From the NCBI RefSeq assembly GCF_031851795.1, contig NZ_CP134696.1:3864501-3928500 (forward strand): a DNA stretch of 64,000 nt. Direction: 5' to 3'. Position 1 is the first letter of the stretch. Each line of letters begins with the position of its first letter. The position numbers and the translations under genes are program-made. The notes beneath the pieces were generated by a model. That model did no database searches. It saw nothing but the letters and a program-made list of their open reading frames with translations, and was not told the DNA's origin. Shown here piece by piece: positions 44,213 to 53,944 of this stretch. Source of the DNA: Pontibacter sp. G13. Its GTDB lineage: Bacteria > Bacteroidota > Bacteroidia > J057.

Positions 44213-47200
44213 CTATATCTCCCAGCTTGGATTCACCTTACTACCGTTTTCCCCAGAATTCTCGATTTGCAAATAGGTGTCGATTTCTTGCTGGAGATCT
44301 TCTACGTGTGAAATCACCCCGACAATCCGGTTTTCCTTTCGGAGGGATTTGAGCGTCTGGAAAATGATCTGGAGGGAATGCTTGTCCTGTGAGCCAAATC
44401 CCTCATCCAAGAAAAAGAAATTACGCTCAGAATGGGCCTGCTGATGCACCTGATCCGCGAGTGCCAATGCTAATGATAGCGCGGCTTGAAAGGTCTGGCC
44501 ACCCGACAAAGTCTTCACCGATCGAGTCTGGCCGTCATTCAGGAAATCTCTCACCTGAAAATGATTGTTGGATACTTCCAGCGACAAGGCTCTTCGGGTG
44601 AGTTGGGTGAAACGGTGATTGGCGGCTACACAAAGATGTTGCAGGTATCGGGTCGAAACGTAGTTCACAAATCCGCTTCGGTTGAACATATTCTTCATGA
44701 TTCGCAGGTTTTCTGCTCGAATCTGCAATTTGCGAAGCGACGCTTCTAGCTTGGTTTTTTCCGCCAAATCTGCCTTTAAGCGCTCCTGTTCTTTTTGTAG
44801 GGCCCCCTGCTCAATCTGGCGCTGGGCAATCCACGATTCTATGGATTGGATTTCCTCCTGTAGAGCTTCGAATGCTTTCGGGTCAAAAGACTTGCCTTTG
44901 GCTTGTGCCTGCGCCTGCGAAAGCTGAGTGGTCACTGTGTGGAGTTCCTGATGGAAGGAACGGATCGCCTGCTGCTCGGCTTCGATGGAGAGGTTGAGAT
45001 GTAGAATCTCATGAATTTGGGACACGGATTCGAAGTCGGATTGCTTCAATTTTTCCGTCAATCGTTGGTTCCCCTTGGCTTGATCTAATTGGAGGGTTTT
45101 GGCTTGCTTGTGCAATTCGTTGATCTCACCTTGCAAGGTAGCCAGATTGGATTGGCGTTTCTGAATTTGAGATTCGGTGCGCTGATAGAGTGTGCCAATG
45201 CTCTCATACTGTTTGAGGGATTCGACGGCTCTCTGCTCTAGCGTAGAGTTGGCCGTTTGAGATTCTTCCTGAAAACTCAGGTGCCTCAATGCTCCCTGAA
45301 GCTGGTGAAAGGCGAGTTCATCCTGCTTGATTCCTTGCTCCAACTCCGCCAGTTTGGCTTCATAGGCTTGCCTCTTTTGCTCGTCCTTGGCGCGTTCATT
45401 TTCTAGCCCTTCTTGCTGCTGAATCAAGGCCTTGATCGCATTCTCCAAATCGCGAATCTGCTGAATTTCCGCTTCTACCTTTTCCTGATCCGCTATTTGG
45501 TAATCGGACCACTGAAAACTCCCGATGTGCTGATCGATATCTCCTTGAACCTTTTGGAGTGCTTTTCGAGCGGAAGTCGTTCGATCTTCCAGCCAATTGA
45601 AATTTCCCGCATGAGCATTGAGCTTATGCAAAGTGGCTATCAAGGATTGCTGTTGGGTGTTGAGTTCGCCTAGAGTTTGTTCGGCGGTAGCCAAAGCCGG
45701 AGAAAGGTGTCTCGCCTCGGCGGGATCTGGGTGATGTATGGAACCGCAAAGAGGACAAGGATCTCCATCGGTCAGCTGATCTGCATACTGTTCCAATTGA
45801 ACTTTTAGCCTCAGTTGAGCAAGATCAGACTCCAATTGAAGACGCTTGGTCTCTCCTGTCGATTGACGTTGCTGAATGAGTGCTTGCAGATCCTTTACCT
45901 CCAACCCCCATTGGGACCGATCAAGACGAGCTGCTTCGGCGAATCCCTTTTTCTCTTGTTCCCAAGCATTCATGCGTTGCTCGGCCTCATTCAACTCTTG
46001 TGTCAGTCTTTGCTGTTCGTTCGCAAGTTGCGAATGCCGTTGGAACCAGTCTCGGATTCTCAGGAGACGATCCAGATCAGGCTTTTTGGCTTGCTTGTCC
46101 CGGACTTGCTGCGAAATGCTGGATATACGCTGTTGGGTCAGCTGGATGTTCTCGATGACTTTTTGGGTCATCTGCTTGCCATTGGTCAGTCGGTCTTTGG
46201 TGTGGACAATCCGCTGTTGCAGCTCCTTCAGCTCAATGATCCGATTGAGGTCTTCGTGAGTTTCCTTGAAGGACTCTCTCTGATTGTATTGCTCCGAAAT
46301 AGATTCGAAGGTTCGCAGATTGCGTTCCAGTTCGGATTTTCCTGCCTGATGGGCTTCTTCCTTGGTTTGAATGGATTCCTGAACCTGTTGGGTTCTTGCA
46401 GCCCGTTTTTCAAGCTCGTCCATCATCGGCTTGAATTCGATCAGGCAGTCTTGGTATTGGGAAAGGGTTTTCGCTCGAAGATCATACTTGGGAACTTCAG
46501 CAGAAAGCGCCGCGTGCTGCCGGGTGAGACTTTCTATTTGGGCGAATAAGGTCTGGAGTTCGGCCCAAATGGTCAATTGCTTTTCTTGCTTGGCAAGGTG
46601 TTGCTGTTTTTCAGAAATGGAACGTGTGAGCGCCTCGATTTCCTGATCGATTGCTTTCAGCTTCTCTTCAGAAGCATGAGACAATTGGGTGATCTGGGCC
46701 TCATGTCGGGCGATATTCTCCTGATTTTTCCGATCGAGGGACCCAGCTTTGATTGCGAGTTCATATTTCCCCAACCCAAAAATCTCCCTGAGCATCCGAG
46801 TTCGATCCGTCTGACCCATCGACAGGAATTCCTGAAATTTTCCCTGAGGAATGATGATCGTTCTCCGGAAGTTGGGATAACTCAACCCCAGAATGGGCTC
46901 TGCATCTGGTTTAGGCAATGGAGACCAGTCCGAATCCTTCCAGATGAATGCTTCCCTTTTGAGCGTACCGACATCTTCGTACCGCTTCGAATTGCGCTTT
47001 CCCTTGGTGATAAATCGGTACTGATGCTTTCCCGCTTCGAATTCAAAATCGATGAGGAGCTTGTTGGATTTCAAGTTCATCATATTGTAGCTCCTGCCAT
47101 CCTGCGAATTCAGTCGCTCGATTTGCCCATACAAGGCAAAGGTGATGGCTTCCAAGATCGAGGATTTGCCACTCCCAGTAGCTCCGAAAATGCCGAAGAT

Positions 47201-47287
47201 CTGGGCTTCTGTGAGCTGGGAAAAATCGATGGATTGAGGCGCTTGGTAGGAGTACAGGCCTTGAATGACTAGTCGAATCGGAATCAT
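44213..47287 (-). CDS. sbcC: SbcC-type SMC-like exonuclease subunit
   Basis: The 1024-residue protein has the full SbcC/Rad50 layout: Walker A in GIFGATGSGKSSILEAITFALYG (residues 32-54, core GATGSGKSS), FRRTIIIPQGKFQEFLSMG, two long coiled coils (about 170-500 and 540-850), and a zinc hook CPLC near residue 510. The C-terminal half carries the signature KTLSGGQTFQAALSLALALA and the Walker B/D-loop FFFLDEGFGSQDKHSL. With SbcD it forms an ATP-controlled nuclease that cuts hairpins and blocked ends. It starts 13 bp after the sbcD stop codon, and the two are an operon. Confidence 0.95.
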   Translation of the reverse strand: MIPIRLVIQGLYSYQAPQSIDFSQLTEAQIFGIFGATGSGKSSILEAITFALYGQIERLNSQDGRSYNMMNLKSNKLLIDFEFEAGKHQYRFITKGKRNSKRYEDVGTLKREAFIWKDSDWSPLPKPDAEPILGLSYPNFRRTIIIPQGKFQEFLSMGQTDRTRMLREIFGLGKYELAIKAGSLDRKNQENIARHEAQITQLSHASEEKLKAIDQEIEALTRSISEKQQHLAKQEKQLTIWAELQTLFAQIESLTRQHAALSAEVPKYDLRAKTLSQYQDCLIEFKPMMDELEKRAARTQQVQESIQTKEEAHQAGKSELERNLRTFESISEQYNQRESFKETHEDLNRIIELKELQQRIVHTKDRLTNGKQMTQKVIENIQLTQQRISSISQQVRDKQAKKPDLDRLLRIRDWFQRHSQLANEQQRLTQELNEAEQRMNAWEQEKKGFAEAARLDRSQWGLEVKDLQALIQQRQSTGETKRLQLESDLAQLRLKVQLEQYADQLTDGDPCPLCGSIHHPDPAEARHLSPALATAEQTLGELNTQQQSLIATLHKLNAHAGNFNWLEDRTTSARKALQKVQGDIDQHIGSFQWSDYQIADQEKVEAEIQQIRDLENAIKALIQQQEGLENERAKDEQKRQAYEAKLAELEQGIKQDELAFHQLQGALRHLSFQEESQTANSTLEQRAVESLKQYESIGTLYQRTESQIQKRQSNLATLQGEINELHKQAKTLQLDQAKGNQRLTEKLKQSDFESVSQIHEILHLNLSIEAEQQAIRSFHQELHTVTTQLSQAQAQAKGKSFDPKAFEALQEEIQSIESWIAQRQIEQGALQKEQERLKADLAEKTKLEASLRKLQIRAENLRIMKNMFNRSGFVNYVSTRYLQHLCVAANHRFTQLTRRALSLEVSNNHFQVRDFLNDGQTRSVKTLSGGQTFQAALSLALALADQVHQQAHSERNFFFLDEGFGSQDKHSLQIIFQTLKSLRKENRIVGVISHVEDLQQEIDTYLQIENSGENGSKVNPSWEI

Positions 47288-47300
47288 GGGCTAATGGAAA

Positions 47301-48518
47301 TCAGGCGTCTTCTGCCAATATTTCTTGAAAAAGGTCCAGCATATCGTCTTGAGGAGCTTGGCCATGCTTGTGCTGGAAATAATCCACAAACAGGTCTTGC
47401 ATGCTTTTGCTGAGATCAATCTCCGGGGCATCCGGAATTGCAGAATCGGAATTTGCGATCTGTGGAATGATCGCTACGATGCCCTCATGAGCTCCCAATA
47501 GTCGCTTTCGATCCTCAGAACTCAGAAAGTCATCGGATACCATCGTCAATTCCACCCAGCATTCAGGATGATCGGTCAACCACGTGATCGCGTCATCTAC
47601 TTGCGAAAAGGTCTTTCTGACAAGCGGTTTCCCTTGGGTCAACGCGATCTCTCGTAGAGAAACGGATTCACCCGGTCGGGCTTCGATGATGGTTACGGAC
47701 TTCTGCTGGCCCGCTTCACTCATGGAGTAGGAGAGGGGACTACCGGCATACATAATCGGAAATCGCGAATCTGAGACTTGATGCCTTCTATGCAAATGCC
47801 CCAATGCGACATACTGAATTCCGTCTGGGAAATTTTCCGTGAAGATTTCCTGCGCACCGCCAACAGTGAGAATGGGTTTTTCATCATCCGGCTCAATGGG
47901 GCGTTCCCCTTGCTTGGAGACGACAAACAAGTGCGTCATGAGGATATTGACTCCAGCTTGATCGCAAAATGCAGAGGCGGTCTCCTGCCAATGTTGGGCG
48001 AGAATTGCTCTCAATTCGGCTTCAGGATCTTCGTTGCCGAGGAATCGTTTCATCCTGATTCCGTTGGCGTATGGCGTCAGAATTAATCTGAGCGGGGTCT
48101 CCGAATCAGGTAGTTTCAATTCCAGAAAACCGGGGGCCGATTGGGTAATCGCAAGGCCGGATTCGAGCGTAAATGGCCGAATTTCTGAAAGCGGATGACC
48201 GATCAATATGATCCCGCATTCTTTGGCAAGTGGGTCAGGCGCCTCGATTCGGTCCGGTGAATCATGGTTCCCGGCAATGCCGATGAGCGCTCGTTTGCCA
48301 TTCGCAGTGAGTCGCTTGGAGACCTGATAAAATAGCTCTAATGCTTCGATAGAGGGGTTTACCGTGTCAAATATGTCTCCGGCAAGTAGGATAGCATCGA
48401 CGGATTCGCGTTCTGCAATTTCGCAAATCTCCTCAAGCACAAGGCGCTGTTCAGGAAGTCGGGAAAATGGGTCGAGGCGTTTCCCAAGGTGCCAGTCAGC
48501 AGTATGAAGAATCTTCAT
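47301..48518 (-). CDS. sbcD: SbcD-type nuclease subunit
   Basis: The 405-residue protein shows the metallophosphoesterase motifs of SbcD/Mre11: ILHTADWHLGKRLDP, LLAGDIFDTVNP, IGIAGNHDSPDR, LMTHLFVVSKQ and YVALGHLHRRHQV. These supply two metal ions. A capping domain follows in the last 130 residues (ITWLTDHPECWVELTMVSDD). The product is the nuclease partner of SbcC and processes DNA hairpins and protein-blocked ends. It is the first gene of the sbcDC pair, with a terminator of the M16 gene 89-129 bp upstream, so its own promoter must lie in 48519-48606. Confidence 0.95.
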   Translation of the reverse strand: MKILHTADWHLGKRLDPFSRLPEQRLVLEEICEIAERESVDAILLAGDIFDTVNPSIEALELFYQVSKRLTANGKRALIGIAGNHDSPDRIEAPDPLAKECGIILIGHPLSEIRPFTLESGLAITQSAPGFLELKLPDSETPLRLILTPYANGIRMKRFLGNEDPEAELRAILAQHWQETASAFCDQAGVNILMTHLFVVSKQGERPIEPDDEKPILTVGGAQEIFTENFPDGIQYVALGHLHRRHQVSDSRFPIMYAGSPLSYSMSEAGQQKSVTIIEARPGESVSLREIALTQGKPLVRKTFSQVDDAITWLTDHPECWVELTMVSDDFLSSEDRKRLLGAHEGIVAIIPQIANSDSAIPDAPEIDLSKSMQDLFVDYFQHKHGQAPQDDMLDLFQEILAEDA

Positions 48519-48606
48519 GGAAGAGGCAGTTGCTTGGCCATTGAACGAGGTGGAGAAAAAGTGTGAATAGCCACCTGTATAAATTGATTGAAGTTAAGAT
48601 AGCATC

Positions 48607-48647
48607 AAAGCCCGCAACATCCACATTTGTGGATAATGCGGGCTTTC
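48607..48647 (-). terminator. Terminator of the M16 protease gene
   Basis: A long stem around AAAGCCCGCA / TGCGGGCTTT with inner ATCCAC / GTGGAT arms, just past the stop codon at 48665 on the minus strand. The tail after it (TTTGATGC) is only weakly T-rich. Confidence 0.7.
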
Positions 48648-48664
48648 AGACAAGCGGTTTCATC

Positions 48665-49894
48665 TTATCCAGCCAGATAGGTGATCCGAGAGACTTGTTG
48701 GTGGCGGAAAATCTCCTGCGCCGCGTCTTGAATCTGGGCGGCAGTGACAGATTCCACCGCTTCTACATAGTCCGAGAAAGGTGATATCTCGTCCCAATCA
48801 AGGAGGTCTTTGGAGTCTCCCAGCATTTGATTGAGCAGGTTTTCGTACCCGAGTGTGATTTGCCCAATGAGCTGCTTTTTGGCTTGGCTCAGTTGGAGTA
48901 TGCCAAGCTTTTTGTCGGCCAGGCTTTTGAGCTCCTTTTCGACCAGTTTTCGGATCTTCCCGAGATTTTTGCGTTCGCAGGCAAAATAGATCCCCCACAT
49001 GCCGCTATCCTGATAGGGCCGATAGAAGGAGCTGATACTATAGGTCAGTCCATGTTTCTCGCGGATGTTTAGATTGAGCCTGGAGTTCATGGCCGGACCT
49101 CCTAGAAGATTATCCATGAGCAAAAATGGCACATAATGTCCCTTTCGCATGGCGTATGCTCTGCCCCCGATGATCTCGTGGCATTGGCCTGTGGAGATTT
49201 CGACTTTGCGATCTTCCCCTTGGGTGAGGTTGGGGACCATTCGGATCGTTTCTCCCGTGGGTAGTTCCAAAGGCGCCAGGTATTTGTCGATCACAGCTTT
49301 CACTTCTCGCTCTTGGACATTTCCCACGATTCCATACACCACATTTCCCTGAAGGAAAGTCCGTTTCAAATGGGCACGGAGATGATCTTGGGTAAATGTG
49401 CTGATGCTGGACTTGGTCCCAAGGATAGGTTTGCCAAGGCTATGCTCGGGATAAATCATGTCGTCGAAGTCCTCAAAAATGGCTTCGTCATGCATGTCCC
49501 GATACATGTCGATCTCTTCGGAGATGACCTGTTTCTCCTTGACAATTTCTTGGGAAGGGAACGTAGAGTGGAAGGTGATATCTGTCAATAGCTCTGTGGC
49601 ACGTCCAAAATAGTCCGAGACCATCGATGCGTAGAGACAGATTTTGTCCTTGGTAGTATAGGCGTTGAGATCTCCCCCAACTGACTCCAAGTAGTTGAGA
49701 ATGTGGTAGGTTTTCCGTTTGGCTGTCCCCTTGAAAACCATGTGTTCGATGAAGTGAGCCATTCCCATCTGGTCGTCGAGATCGTCTCTACTCCCAGTAT
49801 TGATAATGAATCCACAATGCACCGCTCTGGTGTAAGGGATGTATTTATGAACGACACGGATGCCGTTGGGTAGTTCGTGTATCTTGGTATCCAT
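48665..49894 (-). CDS. M16 family zinc peptidase
   Basis: The ATG at 49894 (MDTKIHELPNGIRVVHKYIP) is used because a strong AGGAGG lies 5 bases upstream; the longer frame would need a TTG. The 409-residue protein has the inverted zinc motif His47-x-x-Glu50-His51 in MAHFIEHMVFKGTAKR, the third-ligand block VISEEIDMYRD, and the C-terminal half with RLNLNIREKHGLTYSI, typical of the mitochondrial-processing-peptidase branch. No signal peptide is visible, so it is probably cytoplasmic. The usual second, non-catalytic partner gene of M16 pairs is not adjacent. A terminator follows. Confidence 0.92.
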   Translation of the reverse strand: MDTKIHELPNGIRVVHKYIPYTRAVHCGFIINTGSRDDLDDQMGMAHFIEHMVFKGTAKRKTYHILNYLESVGGDLNAYTTKDKICLYASMVSDYFGRATELLTDITFHSTFPSQEIVKEKQVISEEIDMYRDMHDEAIFEDFDDMIYPEHSLGKPILGTKSSISTFTQDHLRAHLKRTFLQGNVVYGIVGNVQEREVKAVIDKYLAPLELPTGETIRMVPNLTQGEDRKVEISTGQCHEIIGGRAYAMRKGHYVPFLLMDNLLGGPAMNSRLNLNIREKHGLTYSISSFYRPYQDSGMWGIYFACERKNLGKIRKLVEKELKSLADKKLGILQLSQAKKQLIGQITLGYENLLNQMLGDSKDLLDWDEISPFSDYVEAVESVTAAQIQDAAQEIFRHQQVSRITYLAG

Positions 49895-49899
49895 CTTAT

Positions 49900-49920
49900 C
49901 CTCCTGCAACTACAAAAATA
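49900..49920 (-). promoter_or_regulatory. Shine-Dalgarno and -7 element of the M16 gene
   Basis: AGGAGG at 49900-49905 (minus) lies 5 bases before the ATG, rare for this phylum, and decides the start. TATTTTTG (49913-49920, minus) is an exact TAnnTTTG match, so the mRNA leader would be only about a dozen bases. Confidence 0.55.
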
Positions 49921-50042
49921 AAGGATTCCCAGCCAATCCGGTATAGAAATTCAGGTAAGTTTTGGGGGCCGGTGGGGAGATTGGGAATTTAGGCGTTATA
50001 TTTATGCACTATCCTAGACTTACCATCTAAATTGGCTTTTGT

Positions 50043-50555
50043 ATGAAACCTTCCTTGAGCTGGATGTATCTGCTGGCATGTCTGTTTGTTGTCGGGCTGA
50101 CCGCATGTGAAGAAACTTGTAATCCTAACCTAGACGAAAAAGTCGGCGATGAGTTTTTCACCGTCACGTTTTTGGACTCCGCGGGTTTGAATCTGATCGA
50201 CACATGGAACCCCGCCGACATCGTGGTCTACCTCGATACCATGGGAGGAAGACCGGTAGAATTTAGACCCGGATATACCCCAGATGGCGTTTTCGGTCCT
50301 TTCAACTACACCCAATATGATGTAGTTGATCCTGAGTTGCAAGAGGTATTCTACCCAGGGCTGTACTTTGACCGCCGTGTGTATACCTACTACTTTAGAA
50401 AGGACATGGATGGCGAAGACACACTCCGTGTGGAATTCGTGTTGGAAGCTGATGATTGCAATCGTTTCTGGAGAGAGATCCAATACTTCTACAATGGAAG
50501 CGAGTTGGAGCAATACCGGAACCAGCAGCAAGCCAATATCATCATCCAGGAATAG
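50043..50555 (+). CDS. Lipoprotein of unknown function
   Basis: The 170-residue protein has a textbook lipoprotein signal, MKPSLSWMYLLACLFVVGLTAC, with Cys22 as the likely acylated residue. The mature part is acidic and beta-rich with several aromatic blocks (FNYTQYDVVDPELQEVFYP, RRVYTYYFRKDMDGEDTLRVE). Two further cysteines occur in ETCNP and DDCNRF. I do not recognise a domain. It lies between the divergent M16 gene and the SH3-like protein gene, followed by a strong terminator, so it is its own transcription unit. Confidence 0.7.
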   Translation: MKPSLSWMYLLACLFVVGLTACEETCNPNLDEKVGDEFFTVTFLDSAGLNLIDTWNPADIVVYLDTMGGRPVEFRPGYTPDGVFGPFNYTQYDVVDPELQEVFYPGLYFDRRVYTYYFRKDMDGEDTLRVEFVLEADDCNRFWREIQYFYNGSELEQYRNQQQANIIIQE

Positions 50556-50582
50556 TTAGGCTCGGTTTTATCCAATCATATC

Positions 50583-50624
50583 CCCAGATTCTCCCTTTTC
50601 GAGGTGGAATCTGGGCTTTTTTTT
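50583..50624 (+). terminator. Rho-independent terminator of the lipoprotein gene
   Basis: A perfect 9-bp stem (50583-50591 with 50607-50615) and a 15-base loop are followed by CTTTTTTTT. Confidence 0.9.
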
Positions 50625-50712
50625 ATGGTGAATAATCAGGTTATTCGTATGGTAGGCGTTTGAAAATCAGGCATGATTTTTTCCGACTACGAAATTCCAA
50701 TTTCATTCTTCC

Positions 50713-52086
50713 ATGATCTCAACCCGTTTATCGCGTCTCCCTAGCCTTCTTTCCCTCATGCTCATGGTGTGTCTGGTCAGTACCAGTAGACAAGCATTTG
50801 CCCAATGCAATGTCTATGAGGATGCCCTCGAAGCCATGTTTTTCGATTATGAACCCGGAACACCTGTGAAGATCCGGACGGTGGAGAAATGGTATGTCAG
50901 GTGCGATAAACCCACCGAGAAAATGGAACTGATTTATCAATTCTTCAAATCCTCGGATGCAGCTACCAATGAAATGTTGACGGATCGGGCAGCGTACGAA
51001 GATGCCTCTTTTTACTTTGATCAAGCCGTTCCACATTTCCCTTACCTGTGGAATACAGCGCCGGAGTTGCAAGCATTTATTTCGTTGTACTACGAACGAA
51101 TGGAAGAATTGGAATCCCATCTTTGGAGTGAAGCCAATCGCCTTCGAATCAAGCGGGAACGCCGAATGTCTGCAGAGGTCCAGCAAAACTCAGCTAGAGG
51201 TAATGAGAATGAACCCAATGTTGAGGCTCCCAAACCGATTCGTTCCGGTGCCTCTGATGTTGTTCGTGGACAGGAATCTCCATTGCCTATTCAAGGGACC
51301 TCCGAGAATCGCCGAGAAAAAAAGACGATTCTCGGGGAAACCTATGGAACGATTGGCAAAATTTCAGATGTGAATATTCGATCCTACATGGCTTGGAAAC
51401 AGCAAGTGAATCGACATCTGAAAAACCAACAGGAGAGCGAGAGCGTCGCAGCACCAGCAGGCGGAGAAGGCCGCAGACTTAGAAACCCCGAAATAGAGGA
51501 GGTGGAAACTGTGCCAGAATCTAATCATTATGCGGTATCTCAACATGGTCTACCGCTTTATCAGGGTCCTGGGGTCGGTTCAGTCTTGGTGGGAAATCTG
51601 ACCTTTGGGGCCTATGTCTACTTGGTTGAAGGAGAGCAAACTGTCACTACAAGCGGCAAAACATACGCAAGGATTCAAGCCCGCAACGGCAAGTCTGGAT
51701 GGGCAGAACTAGCAGGACTGGTTAAAGCTGGAGAAGTAGCGGTCTTGTTGAGACCTATTCAGGGTTTCAGTCGACTGTCAGATATGGGACGAAATGCTCC
51801 AAGCCAAACTTTGGCACCCGCTGACCTCGTGATTTTGGAAGATACTGCAAGAGGGAATGTGCTGGTGGTGTCTCAAAAGGATGGAATGCATGTCTGGCTT
51901 CCGGGGTACAGTGCGCTTTCATTGGACCCTGTGGAAATCGAAATCGCCAATCGGATTCATGAGGCGATGGCTATCACTGCGCTATACGTTCGCAAATCTA
52001 AACTCATCGAGATTCGATCTATGGAGGGATTCGAAGATTCTGTCCTGAAAAAATATGTATATGATCTGCTGGCTGCTACCCAGTGA
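50713..52086 (+). CDS. Secreted protein with SH3-like domain
   Basis: The 457-residue protein has a signal peptide ending near FAQ (residue 31). The middle has a charged, low-complexity linker (about 150-265). Residues about 268-340 look like a bacterial SH3 domain: HYAVSQHGLPLYQGPGVGSVLVG and YARIQARNGKSGWAEL. Bacterial SH3 domains often bind peptidoglycan or peptides. The N-terminal 110 residues are cysteine-containing and unfamiliar, and the C-terminal 110 residues also match nothing I know. It abuts the SDR gene on the other strand; the two stop codons share the sequence TGATCA with no gap. Confidence 0.68.
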   Translation: MISTRLSRLPSLLSLMLMVCLVSTSRQAFAQCNVYEDALEAMFFDYEPGTPVKIRTVEKWYVRCDKPTEKMELIYQFFKSSDAATNEMLTDRAAYEDASFYFDQAVPHFPYLWNTAPELQAFISLYYERMEELESHLWSEANRLRIKRERRMSAEVQQNSARGNENEPNVEAPKPIRSGASDVVRGQESPLPIQGTSENRREKKTILGETYGTIGKISDVNIRSYMAWKQQVNRHLKNQQESESVAAPAGGEGRRLRNPEIEEVETVPESNHYAVSQHGLPLYQGPGVGSVLVGNLTFGAYVYLVEGEQTVTTSGKTYARIQARNGKSGWAELAGLVKAGEVAVLLRPIQGFSRLSDMGRNAPSQTLAPADLVILEDTARGNVLVVSQKDGMHVWLPGYSALSLDPVEIEIANRIHEAMAITALYVRKSKLIEIRSMEGFEDSVLKKYVYDLLAATQ

Positions 52087-52821
52087 TCAGAGTGAAAGTC
52101 GCTGGAATATCCGCTCAGGTATATTTCGAATGATCCACATGATCAAACGCCATGTCCTCAAATAATAGAGGGTATGGCGTTTCTTTTTAGCAGCTGAAAA
52201 TATCGCTTCAGCCAAATCCGATGGTTGGGTCGTCAAGGGGGCAGGAAGGGGCATGTGGGCGGTCATACGGGTATCAACGAAGCCGGGCTTGACAGTCAGT
52301 ACATGAATGCCATGTGTGGACAATTCGTTCCTAATGCCACTCAAAAGTGCTGTAAAACCTGCTTTTGCAGCTCCATAGGGGTAGTTGCTCGCTCTGCCTC
52401 GTTCTCCTGCGACGGAAGAAATGCCGATGATAGTCCCCCGTTTTTGGGCAGTCATCATAGGAATGAGTCGATGCAGGATGGACGCAGCTCCAACGAGATT
52501 GACCTGAAGGCTTTCATGATAGTCATCCCAAGAAATCTCTGAAGGTGTGCCAACAGGAAGATATCCGAATGCAAGAACCACAACGTCGGGCGCAGTTGGC
52601 AATGCCTGTACCCATTCTTCATGAAGGCGAAAATCAGTTGCTTCAAACAAAAAGCACTTAACCTCGGCGTCATGGCGAATCTCGAGATCTGAGGCCTCTT
52701 TCTTGAGGGCAGTTTCATTTCTGGCAGCGAGCCAAAGGGAAGCGCCACTCCGGGCGTATCGGTGAGCGATTGCACGGCCGATATCCGAAGTGGCGCCTAG
52801 TATCAGGACGTTTTCTGGCAT
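52087..52821 (-). CDS. Short-chain dehydrogenase/reductase (SDR)
   Basis: The ATG at 52821 (MPENVLILGATSDIGRAIAHRY) is preferred; the upstream extension overlaps the DUF368 gene. The 244-residue protein has the SDR cofactor glycines ILGATSDIGRAIA, a central VVLAFGYLPVG, the catalytic region GTIIGISSVAGERGRASNYPYGAAKAG with Ser, Tyr and Lys, and PGFVDTRMT. The substrate is unknown; some Bacteroidota relatives are annotated in sphingolipid or decaprenylphosphoryl-type pathways (DprE2-like), but that is only a resemblance. It is 8 bp downstream of the DUF368 gene, so they may form an operon. Confidence 0.88.
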   Translation of the reverse strand: MPENVLILGATSDIGRAIAHRYARSGASLWLAARNETALKKEASDLEIRHDAEVKCFLFEATDFRLHEEWVQALPTAPDVVVLAFGYLPVGTPSEISWDDYHESLQVNLVGAASILHRLIPMMTAQKRGTIIGISSVAGERGRASNYPYGAAKAGFTALLSGIRNELSTHGIHVLTVKPGFVDTRMTAHMPLPAPLTTQPSDLAEAIFSAAKKKRHTLYYLRTWRLIMWIIRNIPERIFQRLSL

Positions 52822-52829
52822 CCTATAGG

Positions 52830-53786
52830 TTATTGTACCTCTACCTCCGCGGCATTGGAATTGGAGAACCTTTCGGCCATTTTTTCCATGCCCCAGACAG
52901 AGGCGATTCCCAAGACAATCAATCCTATTGCCACCCACGTTTCTGTAGCAGCAAAATCGGGAATGTACCATTCGTATCCGGAAATCACAGGTTTGCCCTT
53001 TTTCATGACTTCCACACCATTTTCCATCAAATGTAGCTCATTCTTCCAGGGCCAGATGATGGTCAGTGATCCCATGATGAATCCGGTCATTAGGGAAATG
53101 GTCACATCTCTGTGATGCTCGAAAATCCAACTCAGGACACGAGAGAAGGCAAGCAGGCCCAAAATGGCTCCAACAGCTACGGGGCCCAAAATGGTGAAGT
53201 TCAATTCGCTCACAGCATCCAGCATGATCAGCTTGTAATTTCCCAAGATGATCAGGACAAATGACCCTGAGAGCCCCGGCAAAATCATGCTACACATGGC
53301 AATGACGCCACAGAGTAGAAGAAAGGGCAGTGAATCGTTTTCAGACGCTGGGGTGAGAAATGCGATGCTGAGTGCAGCAATCAATCCTATGACCAAGGCG
53401 ACGATGGATTTGGCATCCCATTTTTCTACGGTTTTGCCTACCGAGACAATAGAGATGGCGATCAATCCCAAGAAGAAAGCCATGAGCCAGACCGCATAGG
53501 TCTCGTTTTCGAGGAGGAATTTGAAGGCTTTGGCGATACTGATCAAGCTCACCCCAATCCCGAGAAAGACTGCGACGAGGAATGAACCATCAATATGCTC
53601 CCAGAAATCCTTGAACTTTCCTTGAAAGATCAACTTGACAGCATCGAGATCGAAGGATTTGACCGCATGGATCAAGCGCTCATAGATTCCGGTAATCAGG
53701 GCAATGGTTCCCCCAGAAACGCCGGGGATTACGTTGGCTGCACCCATGGCAAGCCCTTTCAAGAATAACAGTAACAGAGATTTCAT
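52830..53786 (-). CDS. DUF368 undecaprenyl-phosphate translocase-like protein
   Basis: The 318-residue protein has nine or so membrane helices and the DUF368 signature near its N-terminus: LKGLAMGAANVIPGVSGGTI, repeated in the second half as MILPGLSGSFVLIILGNYK, giving an inverted repeat typical of the family. Recent work on the family (PopT) shows it recycles undecaprenyl phosphate across the membrane for cell-wall and polysaccharide synthesis. The assignment to DUF368 is secure; the transport role is from those studies. The next gene, an SDR, begins 8 bp after its stop codon. The acidic tail (NSNAAEVEVQ) is short. Confidence 0.9.
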   Translation of the reverse strand: MKSLLLLFLKGLAMGAANVIPGVSGGTIALITGIYERLIHAVKSFDLDAVKLIFQGKFKDFWEHIDGSFLVAVFLGIGVSLISIAKAFKFLLENETYAVWLMAFFLGLIAISIVSVGKTVEKWDAKSIVALVIGLIAALSIAFLTPASENDSLPFLLLCGVIAMCSMILPGLSGSFVLIILGNYKLIMLDAVSELNFTILGPVAVGAILGLLAFSRVLSWIFEHHRDVTISLMTGFIMGSLTIIWPWKNELHLMENGVEVMKKGKPVISGYEWYIPDFAATETWVAIGLIVLGIASVWGMEKMAERFSNSNAAEVEVQ

Positions 53787-53905
53787 CTGAAGAAGAATTG
53801 AGGGTCGAAGGCGGCAGGTAATTCAAAATATGCCGCTGCTACGCCTGCAAGCAATGGATTCCTGATAGAGCGAGGATCGAAGAGCTGGGTGGGTCTTGGG
53901 CAGGG

Positions 53906-53936
53906 GATAAAAAACGTGACGGGGCCGAAGCCCCGT
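53906..53936 (-). terminator. Terminator of frr with UUCG loop
   Basis: On the minus strand ACGGGGC-TTCG-GCCCCGT is a perfect 7-bp stem with the extra-stable UUCG tetraloop, followed by CACGTTTTTTAT, 8 bases past the frr stop codon. Confidence 0.9.
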
Positions 53937-53944
53937 GTATGAGA